DNA from: Polynucleobacter sp. AM-26B4
GTDB lineage: Bacteria; Pseudomonadota; Gammaproteobacteria; Burkholderiales; Burkholderiaceae
Direction: 5' to 3'
DNA: 64,000 bases
NCBI RefSeq assembly: GCF_018882285.1
Contig: NZ_JACVOT010000001.1
Location: 875,916-939,915, forward strand
In this document: piece after piece, positions 38,213-47,086 of the stretch
How the letters are laid out: each line of letters starts with the position of its first letter
Numbering within the stretch: position 1 is the stretch's first letter
The notes under the pieces: generated by a model
The model's input: the letters and a program-made list of their open reading frames with translations, nothing else
Database searches by the model: none
Told to the model about the DNA's origin: nothing
Made by a program: the position numbers and the translations under genes

Positions 38213-39440
38213 AACCAAAGCATTACTTGTTTGTATTTTTCTAGGGTTCTCTAGTGGACTGCCTTTATTCATTCTTTATAACTTGCTTTCAGCATGGTTA
38301 AAAAGTGAGGGCGTCGATTTAAAAGCAATTGGTTTGTTTGCCTTGGTCGGCATGCCCTACACGTGGAAGTTCTTGTGGGCTCCTGCGATGGATAGATTCA
38401 AGTTACCATTTTTGGGACGTCGCCGCGGCTGGATGGTCGTGACACAAATTGCTGTGATGTTGGCTGTGATCTTGATGGGTCAATTCAATCCAAGTACCGA
38501 AATTTGGATCGTGGTTTTTTTAGCATCTATTGTTGCTTTTTTCTCCGCAAGCCAAGACATCGTGGTCGATGCTCATCGACGCGAGTGGTTGACCGAAGGT
38601 CAAATGGGTTCTGGTACAGCGCTCTTTGTGAATGCTTATAAGTTGTCAACACTGGTGCCTGGATCACTGTCATTGATTTTGTCAGACATCATCACTTGGG
38701 ACTGGGTGTTTTTTATCACCGGCTTATTCATGCTCCCAGGTATTTTGACAACGCTGTTGGTGTCAGAGCCAAGAGAGTACGGCCCTCCGCCACTAACCAT
38801 GAGAGAGGCAGTGATTGAGCCTTTTAAGGAATTCATTCATCGCTCTGGCTGGAAGCACGCAGCTTTAATTTTGTTATTTATTTTTCTTTATAAGCTTGGT
38901 GACTCCATGGCAAGCGCCTTGGCTACGCCGTTTTATATTGAACTTGGTTTTACCCGAACCGAGATTGGCATCGTTGCCAAGAATGCAGGTCTTTGGGCCA
39001 GCATCCTAGGAGGAATCCTTGGCGCTTATTGGATGTTAAAAACAGGCGTCAATAAAGGCTTGTGGATTTTTGGTGTGTTGCAAGCGGTGGCTACTTTTGG
39101 TTTTGTTGTGCTTGCTCAATCAGGTCCTGATTTGTGGGTCTTGTCATGGGTGATTGGTTTTGAGGCAATCACGGCAGGCCTTGGAACAGCGGCATTCACC
39201 GCCTATCTTGCCTTAGAAACCAATCCACGTTTCACGGCCACTCAGTTTGCTTTGTTCACGAGCTTATCAGCGGTGCCGCGAACTTTTATCAATGCATTGA
39301 CTGGTTACATTGTTGAATTTACTGGATGGACTAATTTCTTTATCATTTGCGTTGTGTTGGCATTGCCTGGTTTGATGTTGTTGCCTAAGATTGCACCATG
39401 GGGCGAAGAAAAAAAATCTCCATTTGAAAAAAGTGCGTGA
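38181..39440 (+). CDS. ampG: AmpG-family muropeptide permease
   Basis: An MFS permease of 419 residues with 12 helices. It imports anhydro-muropeptides for cell-wall recycling. The start region LGFSSGLPLFILYNLLSAWL, then VGMPYTWKFLWAPAMDRF and ASQDIVVDAHRREWL are AmpG signatures. The TTG at 38181 is chosen because AGGGGA lies just upstream (38171-38176); a GTG at 38193 is an alternative. It reads out of metW with a 32-nt overlap. Confidence 0.9.
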   Translation: MQSIVHVGPSRTKALLVCIFLGFSSGLPLFILYNLLSAWLKSEGVDLKAIGLFALVGMPYTWKFLWAPAMDRFKLPFLGRRRGWMVVTQIAVMLAVILMGQFNPSTEIWIVVFLASIVAFFSASQDIVVDAHRREWLTEGQMGSGTALFVNAYKLSTLVPGSLSLILSDIITWDWVFFITGLFMLPGILTTLLVSEPREYGPPPLTMREAVIEPFKEFIHRSGWKHAALILLFIFLYKLGDSMASALATPFYIELGFTRTEIGIVAKNAGLWASILGGILGAYWMLKTGVNKGLWIFGVLQAVATFGFVVLAQSGPDLWVLSWVIGFEAITAGLGTAAFTAYLALETNPRFTATQFALFTSLSAVPRTFINALTGYIVEFTGWTNFFIICVVLALPGLMLLPKIAPWGEEKKSPFEKSA

Positions 39441-39444
39441 TCAG

Positions 39445-40311
39445 ATGACTGTGTTGCTTTCTTCTAATTTCAAAAGATACCTTTTATTTTCTCTGATTAC
39501 TTTATTGGGGGCATGCAGTAGTTCCTCAAGGGTCGGCCCGACGGATGGCGTGAGAGTAGGCGATAGCTCGAGTCTCAAAGAAATGGTTCCTGCCAGTCAA
39601 TTAGAAGCTTCAGCGACTAGACAATACAACTCCATGAAGCAAAAGGCCTCTCAAAAAAATGCCTTGGCACCTGACAATCATCCACAGGTCATTCGTTTGC
39701 GTGCGATTTCAAAAAAGATATTGCCGCATGCCTATGCATGGAATCCAGAATCTCAGGCTTGGAAGTGGGAAGTTAATTTGTTCATTTCTGATGAGGTGAA
39801 TGCATTTTGTATGCCCGGCGGAAAGATTGCTTTTTATACCGGCATCATAGAAAAGTTGAAGTTAAATGATGACGAAGTGGCTACTGTGATGGGCCATGAA
39901 ATTGCCCATGCTTTGCGTGAGCATGCCAGAGACAGAATCGCTAAAGCGCAGTTGAGTAATTTGGGTGCGAGTGTTTTGTCTTCAGCATTGGGCTTGGGCA
40001 ATCTTGGTGGTCAAGCCTTGGGGCAGGGTCTACAAATCTTGGGCTTGAGTTTTTCAAGAGCTGATGAAAGAGATGCTGACTTGGTTGGTATGGACATTGC
40101 TGCTAGGGCTGGCTACGATCCGCGCGCAGGAATTTCTTTGTGGCAAAAGATGGGGCAGCTTTCAAAAGACAAACAACCAGAGTGGCTCTCGACTCATCCA
40201 TCGGGTGACAGTCGAATTTATGAAATACAAAAAAATATCAACGAGGCTTTATTTTTGTATGCGCGGGCCAAAAATACGACCATTGATAAATTGCCCAATT
40301 ACAAGCCTTAA
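39445..40311 (+). CDS. M48-family metallopeptidase lipoprotein
   Basis: From ATG 39445 the protein has a lipoprotein signal with lipobox LLGAC, so it should be anchored to a membrane facing the periplasm. The zinc motif HEIAH is in VMGHEIAHALREHARD, and the third ligand region is RADERDADLVGMDI. The length of 288 residues fits LoiP/YcaL-type M48C proteases that act in envelope quality control. It starts 4 bp after ampG and ends 3 bp before the convergent xth. Confidence 0.9.
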   Translation: MTVLLSSNFKRYLLFSLITLLGACSSSSRVGPTDGVRVGDSSSLKEMVPASQLEASATRQYNSMKQKASQKNALAPDNHPQVIRLRAISKKILPHAYAWNPESQAWKWEVNLFISDEVNAFCMPGGKIAFYTGIIEKLKLNDDEVATVMGHEIAHALREHARDRIAKAQLSNLGASVLSSALGLGNLGGQALGQGLQILGLSFSRADERDADLVGMDIAARAGYDPRAGISLWQKMGQLSKDKQPEWLSTHPSGDSRIYEIQKNINEALFLYARAKNTTIDKLPNYKP

Positions 40312-40314
40312 AAC

Positions 40315-41094
40315 CTATACACCTTCATAGTCAATGATCAGTGGGGCGTGGTCAGAGAATCTTTCGGCTTTATAAATTTCGACGCGCTGCGCTTTCTTGG
40401 CAATCCCAGGCGTTGCGATTTGGTAATCAATTCTCCATCCCACATTTTTTGCGTAAGCTTGACCTCTTTGACTCCACCATGTGTAGCATTCGTCTTCGGT
40501 GTTGGGGTGTAGGAATCGGTACACATCCATGAAGCCTGCCTCACCGAAAAGATGGGTCATCCATTCGCGCTCTTCTGGAGTGAAGCCAGAGTTTTTTAGA
40601 TTACCTTTCCAATTCTTTAAATCAATTTCTTTGTGAGCGATATTGATGTCACCACAAAGAACAATTTCTAGACCTTCTGATTTCAGTTTTTTAATGTGAG
40701 GCATGAACAAATCAAGAAATCTGAATTTGGCTTCTTGGCGCTCGGGGGCGCTCGAACCCGAAGGAAAATAAGCGGAAATAACAATTAGATTGCCAAATCT
40801 TGCTTCAACATAGCGACCTTCGGCATCAAACTCTCCGTCATCAAACCCAATTTTGATACTGTCAGGCGCTTTTTTTGAATAAAGCCCAACGCCGCTATAG
40901 CCTTTTTTGTTGGCATATTGAAAAAAGCCATGATAGCCATTGGGGCTCATCAAAGCGCTGTCTAAATCGGCTTCCTGAGCCTTAAGCTCTTGAATACAAA
41001 GGATGTCAGGGCTTTGAGTATTGACCCACTCAAAGAAACCTTTTTTAGCTGCTGAACGAATACCATTGAGGTTGGCGGTAATGATGCGTAACAT
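40315..41094 (-). CDS. xth: Exodeoxyribonuclease III / AP endonuclease
   Basis: A base-excision repair nuclease of 259 residues of the exonuclease-endonuclease-phosphatase fold. [32 protein letters not shown] (metal-ligand Glu), [24 protein letters not shown] and [11 protein letters not shown] cover the active site. ATG 41094 gives the standard N-terminus. An ATG six codons earlier (41112) would overlap pyrE. Its start lies only 7 nt from that of pyrE on the other strand. Confidence 0.95.
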   Translation of the reverse strand: MLRIITANLNGIRSAAKKGFFEWVNTQSPDILCIQELKAQEADLDSALMSPNGYHGFFQYANKKGYSGVGLYSKKAPDSIKIGFDDGEFDAEGRYVEARFGNLIVISAYFPSGSSAPERQEAKFRFLDLFMPHIKKLKSEGLEIVLCGDINIAHKEIDLKNWKGNLKNSGFTPEEREWMTHLFGEAGFMDVYRFLHPNTEDECYTWWSQRGQAYAKNVGWRIDYQIATPGIAKKAQRVEIYKAERFSDHAPLIIDYEGV

Positions 41095-41101
41095 CTCGGT
41101 T

Positions 41102-41773
41102 ATGACTTCCAATCAAGAAAACTTTAAAAACGAATTTATCCATTTTGCCTTAGATGCCAAAGTGTTAGCTTTTGGCGAATTTAAAACAAAAGCGGGTCGA
41201 TTATCTCCTTACTTTTTTAATGCCGGTGGTTTCAATGATGGCGCACTCCTCAAAGCTTTGGGTGAGTTTTATGCCAAAGCATTGATTGACTCAGGCGTTC
41301 AGTTTGATATGTTGTTTGGCCCTGCCTATAAAGGTATTACTTTGGCGGCCACCACTGCTGTTGCCTTGGCTGGCATGGGACGCCCAGTACCGTTTTGTTT
41401 TAATCGCAAAGAAGCCAAAGATCATGGCGAAGGTGGCACTTTGGTGGGTGCACCTTTAAAAGGTCGAGTGGTGATCATTGATGACGTGATTTCTGCAGGC
41501 ACTTCGGTGCGTGAATCAGTCGATATCATTCGCCACGCAGGTGCAAACCCTGCAGCTGTTCTGATTGCTTTAGATCGCATGGAAAGAGCTGGCACGGCTA
41601 CTGAGATCGCTGATAGCTCAGCCGTTCAAAACGTAGAAAAAGAATTTGGTATGCCAGTGGTATCTATTGCAAATCTAGCAAGCTTGATGAGTTTTTTAGA
41701 GTCAAGCCAAAGCAAAGAGTTGCAACAGTATTTGCCAGCCGTGAAGGCCTACCGAGATCGCTACGGCGTTTAA
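41102..41773 (+). CDS. pyrE: Orotate phosphoribosyltransferase
   Basis: Makes OMP from orotate and PRPP. The N-terminal [19 protein letters not shown], the catalytic loop [13 protein letters not shown] and the PRPP motif [13 protein letters not shown] are all present. The length of 223 residues fits. ATG 41102 is the conservative start; ATGs at 41081 and 41084, preceded by GAGG, would overlap the xth coding region head to head. Confidence 0.95.
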   Translation: MTSNQENFKNEFIHFALDAKVLAFGEFKTKAGRLSPYFFNAGGFNDGALLKALGEFYAKALIDSGVQFDMLFGPAYKGITLAATTAVALAGMGRPVPFCFNRKEAKDHGEGGTLVGAPLKGRVVIIDDVISAGTSVRESVDIIRHAGANPAAVLIALDRMERAGTATEIADSSAVQNVEKEFGMPVVSIANLASLMSFLESSQSKELQQYLPAVKAYRDRYGV

Positions 41774-41800
41774 AGTCAAGGATGACCTTTAGTCTGACGC

Positions 41801-42676
41801 TCAGTCGAGAGTGATCTCGCCTTCAAAAACAGTTTGAGCGGGCCCGGTCATCATGACCGGATGTTGCATCGATAAAGCGCTGTCCCACGCAATGCTCAGA
41901 TCTCCGCCGCGTGTATGAACAGTCACTGGAGAGTCTAGGTGACCTCTCAAAATGCCAGACACAACCGCTGCGCAAGCACCAGTTCCGCAGGCCAAGGTTT
42001 CTCCTGAACCTCTCTCGAACACTCGTAGTTTGATTTCGTGGCGATTTTGAATTTGCATGAAGCCAGCATTCACCTTTTTCGGAAATGCCAAATGTGTTTC
42101 TATCTGCGGGCCATCTTTTGCAACGGGTGCAGTATCAAGATCTTGCACAATTTGCACAGCGTGTGGATTGCCCATCGAGATGGCATTGATCCACACTGCA
42201 TGATCAGAAAGTTCAAGTTGGTATAAGTTCGTCTTGCCTTCAACTTTTTCTTGAAGGTTTGAAGAGTTAAAAGGAATCGCTTCATTCATCAATATGGGGG
42301 CGCCCATATTGACCGTTACTTGACCGTCGTCATTTTCAGTCAGAGACAGGATGGTGTGAGCCACTTGCACTTTGACTGTTTTGTTCTTGGTCAAACCTTT
42401 TTCTCTCACAAAGCGGACAAAGCAACGAGACCCATTACCGCATTGCTCGACTTCACCGCCATCAGAGTTAAATATTCTGTAGCGAAATTCTGCTTCAGCC
42501 ACGGTGGGCTTTTCTACCAAAAGGATTTGATCGGCACCAATGCCAAATTGACGATGGGCAAGTCTTGCCCACTGCTCTTTGGTGATGCCAGAAAGGTCCT
42601 GAGATATGCCATTTAAGACAATGAAATCATTGCCTGCGCCATGCATTTTGGTGAAGCGTAATCTTGTGCTCGTCAT
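41801..42676 (-). CDS. dapF: Diaminopimelate epimerase
   Basis: Converts LL- to meso-diaminopimelate for lysine and peptidoglycan. The two catalytic cysteines are in [11 protein letters not shown] and LACGTGACA. The N-terminus is [17 protein letters not shown]. The length of 291 residues is normal. It is divergent from metK across a 165-bp regulatory region. Confidence 0.96.
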   Translation of the reverse strand: MTSTRLRFTKMHGAGNDFIVLNGISQDLSGITKEQWARLAHRQFGIGADQILLVEKPTVAEAEFRYRIFNSDGGEVEQCGNGSRCFVRFVREKGLTKNKTVKVQVAHTILSLTENDDGQVTVNMGAPILMNEAIPFNSSNLQEKVEGKTNLYQLELSDHAVWINAISMGNPHAVQIVQDLDTAPVAKDGPQIETHLAFPKKVNAGFMQIQNRHEIKLRVFERGSGETLACGTGACAAVVSGILRGHLDSPVTVHTRGGDLSIAWDSALSMQHPVMMTGPAQTVFEGEITLD

Positions 42677-42694
42677 AGGGGTAAATATACAGGT

Positions 42695-42722
42695 TTGCCA
42701 TCAAAAGTGAGAATGTTATAGA
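42695..42722 (+). promoter_or_regulatory. Likely metK promoter
   Basis: TTGCCA (42695-42700), a 16-nt spacer and TATAGA (42717-42722). Transcription would start near 42729-42732, exactly where the structured leader begins. Confidence 0.55.
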
Positions 42723-42729
42723 ATTAAGG

Positions 42730-42841
42730 CTATTCGCCGAGTTAAGACAACTTGCGGGGCGAATTCAAAATATCCGCTAAAGCGTCGCCGCACTTAGTAA
42801 TACTCGGCACGTGTTGTCGCTTATTTAACTAAGGAGCATTC
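42730..42841 (+). promoter_or_regulatory. Structured metK leader RNA, candidate riboswitch
   Basis: About 110 nt with interlocking pairings found by eye. Stem A: GCCGAGT (42736-42742) with ACTCGGC (42802-42808). Stem B: GACAAC (42746-42751) with GTTGTC (42813-42818), which crosses A and would form a pseudoknot. Stem C: GGCGA (42758-42762) with TCGCC (42785-42789). An alternative hairpin, ATTCGCC (42732-42738) with GGCGAAT (42758-42764), excludes A and C. CTTAGT (42793-42798) can pair ACTAAG (42828-42833), which covers the AAGGAG ribosome site. I do not recognise it as a named SAM riboswitch class. Confidence 0.6.
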
Positions 42842-44008
42842 ATGGCGAACAATTATTTCTTTACCTCAGAGTCAGTTTCTGAAGGCCACCCAGATAAAGT
42901 ATCTGACCAAATTTCTGATGCAATTCTTGATGCCATTTTGGCCCAAGACCCAACTGCACGTGTAGCTGCAGAGACTCTTTGCAATACCGGCTTGGTTGTT
43001 CTTGCAGGTGAAATCACCACAACCGCCAACGTTGATTACATCCACGTCGCACGAGACACCATTCGTCAAATTGGTTACGACAATACTGAGTACGGTATTG
43101 ATTACAAAGGCTGCGCAGTGTTGGTAGCTTATGACAAGCAAAGCCCAGACATCGCTCAGGGCGTTGATAAAGCTCATGATGACGGTCTTGATCAAGGTGC
43201 TGGTGACCAAGGTTTGATGTTTGGTTATGCGGTTGATGAAACCCCAGAATTAATGCCTTTACCAATTCATTTGTCACACCGCTTAGTGGAGCGTCAAGCT
43301 GATTTGCGTCGTGATGGTCGTTTGAATTGGTTGCGCCCAGATGCAAAGTCACAAGTGACTTTGCGTTATGTTGATGGCAAGCCAGATTCAATTGACACGA
43401 TTGTTTTGTCTACTCAGCACTCTCCAGACATTTCTTTAGAGAAGCTTCGAGAAGCCGTGATTGAAGAAATCATCAAGCCGGTGCTTCCAAAAGAATTGAT
43501 CAAGGGTGAAATCAAGTACTTGGTGAACCCAACAGGTCGTTTTGTGATCGGTGGCCCGCAAGGCGATTGCGGTTTGACAGGACGCAAAATCATTGTTGAT
43601 ACATACGGTGGTGCAGCCCCTCACGGCGGCGGCGCTTTCTCAGGCAAAGACCCATCGAAAGTGGATCGTTCAGCTGCCTATGCGGGTCGTTATGTGGCTA
43701 AAAACATCGTGGCCGCTGGTTTGGCCAGCAAGTGTTTGGTGCAGATCTCATATGCGATTGGTGTGGCTCAGCCAACGTCTGTGATGGTCAGCACCTATGG
43801 CACAGGCAAGATTTCAGATGAGAAGATTGCTGAGTTAGTGCGTACTCACTTTGATTTAAGACCAAAGGGCATCGTAAAGATGTTGAATTTATTGCGCCCA
43901 ATCTACCGCAAAACAGCTGCTTACGGTCACTTTGGCCGTGAAGAGCCTGAGTTCACTTGGGAAGCCACAGACAAGGCTGCAGCCTTAAGGGCCGCTGCTG
44001 GTTTATAA
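42842..44008 (+). CDS. metK: S-adenosylmethionine synthetase
   Basis: Makes SAM from methionine and ATP, 388 residues. The methionine/ATP motif is [18 protein letters not shown] (GHPDK 15-19). [12 protein letters not shown] and the phosphate-loop [16 protein letters not shown] are also present. An AAGGAG ribosome site is 6 nt upstream. The gene is preceded by a structured leader and followed by the SAH riboswitch of ahcY, so SAM synthesis and SAH removal are neighbouring units with separate RNA control. Confidence 0.97.
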   Translation: MANNYFFTSESVSEGHPDKVSDQISDAILDAILAQDPTARVAAETLCNTGLVVLAGEITTTANVDYIHVARDTIRQIGYDNTEYGIDYKGCAVLVAYDKQSPDIAQGVDKAHDDGLDQGAGDQGLMFGYAVDETPELMPLPIHLSHRLVERQADLRRDGRLNWLRPDAKSQVTLRYVDGKPDSIDTIVLSTQHSPDISLEKLREAVIEEIIKPVLPKELIKGEIKYLVNPTGRFVIGGPQGDCGLTGRKIIVDTYGGAAPHGGGAFSGKDPSKVDRSAAYAGRYVAKNIVAAGLASKCLVQISYAIGVAQPTSVMVSTYGTGKISDEKIAELVRTHFDLRPKGIVKMLNLLRPIYRKTAAYGHFGREEPEFTWEATDKAAALRAAAGL

Positions 44009-44023
44009 TTTTGCAAAATCTCT

Positions 44024-44112
44024 AAGGAGCGTTGCGAGGTGCTTAAGTCTCTAAAGTCTTAAACACCCTAGGCTTAGAGGAAGGCCCCAGGCCTTTAGCA
44101 ACGACGCTCGCT
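44024..44112 (+). ncRNA. S-adenosylhomocysteine (SAH) riboswitch
   Basis: It matches the SAH riboswitch pattern. The 5' strand GGAGCGTTGC (44026-44035) pairs with GCAACGACGCTC (44098-44109). A second hairpin (GGTGCTTAAG with CTTAAACACC, 44038-44067) and the conserved-type CTAGGCTTAGA segment follow, then AAGGCC/GGCCTT. It lies directly upstream of ahcY, the usual target gene. In this family SAH binding turns expression on. Its 3' strand overlaps the terminator arm beginning at 44106. Confidence 0.9.
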
Positions 44113-44146
44113 AACCTGTGAAGTGATTGGTTGGCGGGCTTTTTTT
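44106..44146 (+). terminator. Conditional terminator overlapping the SAH riboswitch
   Basis: GCTCGCTAACC (44106-44116) can pair with GGTTGGCGGGC (44129-44139), an 11-bp stem with two G-T wobbles, followed by seven Ts. The first four bases, GCTC, are also the end of the riboswitch P1 helix, so the two structures compete: ligand-stabilised P1 should prevent termination. Confidence 0.82.
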
Positions 44147-44186
44147 ATTTGCCCTCCATGATCTTCCTTACTAGCTTGGAGTGGAT

Positions 44187-45626
44187 ATGAACAAACCTAC
44201 TGATTTAAACGTGCTTAAAGATTGCGCCATCGCCGATATTTCATTGGCTGATTGGGGTCGCAAAGAAATCATCATTGCCGAAACTGAAATGCCTGGCTTG
44301 ATGGCGATTCGTGAAGAGTTTTCTGCTAGCCAGCCTTTGCGCGGTGCTCGCATCACTGGCTCTTTACACATGACAATCCAAACAGCTGTTTTGATTGAAA
44401 CATTGGAAGCTCTTGGTGCTGAAGTGCGCTGGGCGTCTTGCAATATTTTTTCAACACAAGATCACGCAGCCGCTGCGATTGCTGCAAACGGCACACCAGT
44501 GTTTGCGATCAAAGGCGAAACGCTTGAGCAATATTGGGAATTCACACACCGTATTTTTGAATGGCAAGATGGCGGCTATTCAAACATGATTTTGGATGAC
44601 GGCGGCGATGCCACCATGTTGTTGCATTTGGGTACAAAAGCTGAAAAAGATTTGTCAGTATTGAACAACCCAACGAGCGAAGAAGAAACAGTGTTGTTTG
44701 CTTCAATCAAAGCCAAATTAAAAATTGACCCAACTTGGTATTCAGTTCGTCTTGAGAAAGTAAAGGGCGTGACAGAGGAAACCACAACAGGTGTGCATCG
44801 TTTGTATCAAATGCACGCCAAGGGTGAATTAAAGTTCCCAGCGATCAACGTGAATGACTCAGTGACTAAGAGCAAGTTTGATAACTTGTATGGTTGCCGC
44901 GAGTCATTGGTAGACGGTATCAAGCGCGCCACAGACGTGATGATTGCGGGTAAGGTGGCTGTGGTTGCTGGTTATGGCGACGTGGGTAAGGGTTCAGCAC
45001 AAGCTTTGCGTGCCTTGTCAGCTCAGGTTTGGGTGACAGAAGTTGATCCAATTTGCGCACTTCAGGCAGCCATGGAAGGCTACCGTGTTGTGACCATGGA
45101 CTACGCTGCAGATAAGGCAGACATCTTTGTTACTGCAACAGGTAACTACCATGTCATCACTCATGACCATATGGCAAAAATGAAAGACCAAGCCATCGTT
45201 TGTAACATTGGTCACTTTGACAATGAAATTGATATCGCTGGTGTTGAGAAGTACAAGTGGGAAGAGATCAAGCCACAAGTGGACCACGTGATTTTCCCGG
45301 CAAGCAATGGCCAACCAGAAAAGCGCATCATCATTTTGGCAAAAGGTCGCTTGGTTAACTTGGGCTGCGGTACAGGTCACCCGTCTTATGTAATGAGCTC
45401 ATCGTTTGCCAACCAAACGATTGCTCAAATCGAGTTATGGCAATCTGCTGGCACCACTAAGTATCCAGTGGGCGTGTACACATTGCCTAAGCACCTTGAT
45501 GAGAAAGTGGCTCGTTTGCAATTGAAGAAACTGAACGCTCAGTTAACTGAATTGTCAGAACAACAAGCTAACTACATCAACGTGAAAAAAGAAGGCCCTT
45601 ACAAGCCTGAAACATACCGTTATTAA
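44187..45626 (+). CDS. ahcY: Adenosylhomocysteinase
   Basis: Hydrolyses SAH to homocysteine and adenosine, 479 residues. The NAD-binding motif is [45 protein letters not shown] (in parts), [20 protein letters not shown] and the C-terminal [13 protein letters not shown] are characteristic. ATG 44187 follows GGAG; a GTG two codons before is less likely. It forms an operon with metF 14 nt downstream, under the SAH riboswitch. Confidence 0.97.
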   Translation: MNKPTDLNVLKDCAIADISLADWGRKEIIIAETEMPGLMAIREEFSASQPLRGARITGSLHMTIQTAVLIETLEALGAEVRWASCNIFSTQDHAAAAIAANGTPVFAIKGETLEQYWEFTHRIFEWQDGGYSNMILDDGGDATMLLHLGTKAEKDLSVLNNPTSEEETVLFASIKAKLKIDPTWYSVRLEKVKGVTEETTTGVHRLYQMHAKGELKFPAINVNDSVTKSKFDNLYGCRESLVDGIKRATDVMIAGKVAVVAGYGDVGKGSAQALRALSAQVWVTEVDPICALQAAMEGYRVVTMDYAADKADIFVTATGNYHVITHDHMAKMKDQAIVCNIGHFDNEIDIAGVEKYKWEEIKPQVDHVIFPASNGQPEKRIIILAKGRLVNLGCGTGHPSYVMSSSFANQTIAQIELWQSAGTTKYPVGVYTLPKHLDEKVARLQLKKLNAQLTELSEQQANYINVKKEGPYKPETYRY

Positions 45627-45640
45627 AAACGTGATCAGGA

Positions 45641-46483
45641 ATGAATGACATGGAATTAAGCCTTGAGTTTTTCCCACCAAAAACAGAAGAGGGAGCTGCC
45701 AAGCTTCGCTCTGTTAGAGAGCAGTTATCCGCAGCGCTTAAACCAACATTTATTTCTGTAACGTTTGGTGCAGGTGGTTCAACACAAGACGGCACTTTGT
45801 CGACCGTCAAAGAAATCCATGAGGCAGGCCAAGAGGCCGCGCCTCATCTTTCTTGTGTCGGAAGTTCAAAAGAAAAGATTCGTGAACTTCTAAAACAATA
45901 CAAAGACATCGGTATTCGTCGCATCGTTGCTTTGCGTGGAGATTTGCCTTCTGGCATGGGTCAATACGGAGAGTTTCACCATGCTGAAGAGCTGGTCAGA
46001 TTTATTCGCTCAGAGACTGATAGCCATTTCCATATCGAAGTAGCAGCTTATCCAGAGATGCATCCTCAGGCCAAATCAATGAGTGATGACATCTTGATGT
46101 TTGCTAATAAGATGAAGGCGGGTGCAGACTCAGCCATCACCCAATACTTTTTCAACAGTGATGCTTATTTCAGATTTGTGGACGAGGCCTACAAGTTGGG
46201 CGTTGATCAACCGATAGTTCCAGGCATCATGCCAATCACCAACAGCACTCAGCTATTGCGTTTCTCTGATGCTTGTGGCGCAGAGATCCCCCGCTGGATT
46301 CGTTTGCGTCTACAGTCATTTGGTGACGACTCTGCATCCATCAAGTCATTTGGTTTGGATGTGGTGACGGACTTGTGTGATCAATTGCGTGTTGCGGGTG
46401 TTCCAGGCTTGCATTTCTACAGCCTGAATCAGGCCGAAACGACTTTGGCAATCGCCAAGAATTTGGATTTGTTGAAGGCTTGA
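45641..46483 (+). CDS. metF: Methylenetetrahydrofolate reductase
   Basis: Makes 5-methyl-THF, the methyl donor for methionine synthase, 280 residues. The TIM barrel starts LEFFPPKTEEGAAKL, with FISVTFGAGGSTQDGT, RRIVALRGDLPSG and AAYPEMHPQAKS. The ATG at 45641 or 45650 may be used; AGGAATG lies before the first. Co-transcription with ahcY places methyl-group supply under SAH control. Confidence 0.95.
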   Translation: MNDMELSLEFFPPKTEEGAAKLRSVREQLSAALKPTFISVTFGAGGSTQDGTLSTVKEIHEAGQEAAPHLSCVGSSKEKIRELLKQYKDIGIRRIVALRGDLPSGMGQYGEFHHAEELVRFIRSETDSHFHIEVAAYPEMHPQAKSMSDDILMFANKMKAGADSAITQYFFNSDAYFRFVDEAYKLGVDQPIVPGIMPITNSTQLLRFSDACGAEIPRWIRLRLQSFGDDSASIKSFGLDVVTDLCDQLRVAGVPGLHFYSLNQAETTLAIAKNLDLLKA

Positions 46484-46490
46484 TCGAACT

Positions 46491-47057
46491 TTAAACAACA
46501 ATCATCAAGTCGAGTGCTTGATCATGACTTTGAGGGCGCCATGCGCCCTCTTTTACTTCCAAAGCTTTATATCCCACACCAACCGTTTTAACAGGATGTT
46601 TATTTCTTTTGAATTCAGCAATGGTTCGATCGTAATACCCACCGCCATAACCAATTCGCCAAAACTGATCATTTTGTGCTGACCATCCAAGGCAAGGAAT
46701 GATGAGCAGGTCTGGTTCGATCTTGGAGCTGAATGAATCAAGTAAAGGTTCATTGATGTTTTGAGGGCCTTTGACCAGAGTGGTGTCTTGATTCCACTCA
46801 CCAAAGATCAATGGCTCGTTGAGTTTCACAATCGGAAGCGCTAATTTTTTCTTGGGATTTTTGGAGCACCAATCGAGTGCCAGAGGACGCAGGTCAAATT
46901 CGCTCTTGATCGGCCAATAAATACCCACACAGTTGGCATCGGTTTCATTTAAGAACTGAGTTATTTTGCTTTCAAGTTCGTCGCGCAGACTCGAATCTTG
47001 ATGAAGATCGAGTCTCTTGGCGAGTAATTCTTGTCTTAAATGATTTAAAGTTTTCAC
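46491..47057 (-). CDS. 5-formyltetrahydrofolate cyclo-ligase
   Basis: Converts 5-formyl-THF to 5,10-methenyl-THF. The signature GWSAQNDQFWRIGYGGGYYDR, in parts, and the C-terminal EGAWRPQSHDQALDLMI mark the family. The length of 188 residues is normal. It is convergent with metF, 7 bp away, so folate genes lie on both strands here. Confidence 0.9.
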   Translation of the reverse strand: MKTLNHLRQELLAKRLDLHQDSSLRDELESKITQFLNETDANCVGIYWPIKSEFDLRPLALDWCSKNPKKKLALPIVKLNEPLIFGEWNQDTTLVKGPQNINEPLLDSFSSKIEPDLLIIPCLGWSAQNDQFWRIGYGGGYYDRTIAEFKRNKHPVKTVGVGYKALEVKEGAWRPQSHDQALDLMIVV

Positions 47058-47086
47058 AAGCTATTCAAAAGTAGAAAAAATAAGGC

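Noticed and set aside
45018-45380. Open frame of 120 codons antisense to ahcY
   Set aside because: Shadow of a highly conserved gene; cysteine and histidine content reflects the opposite strand.
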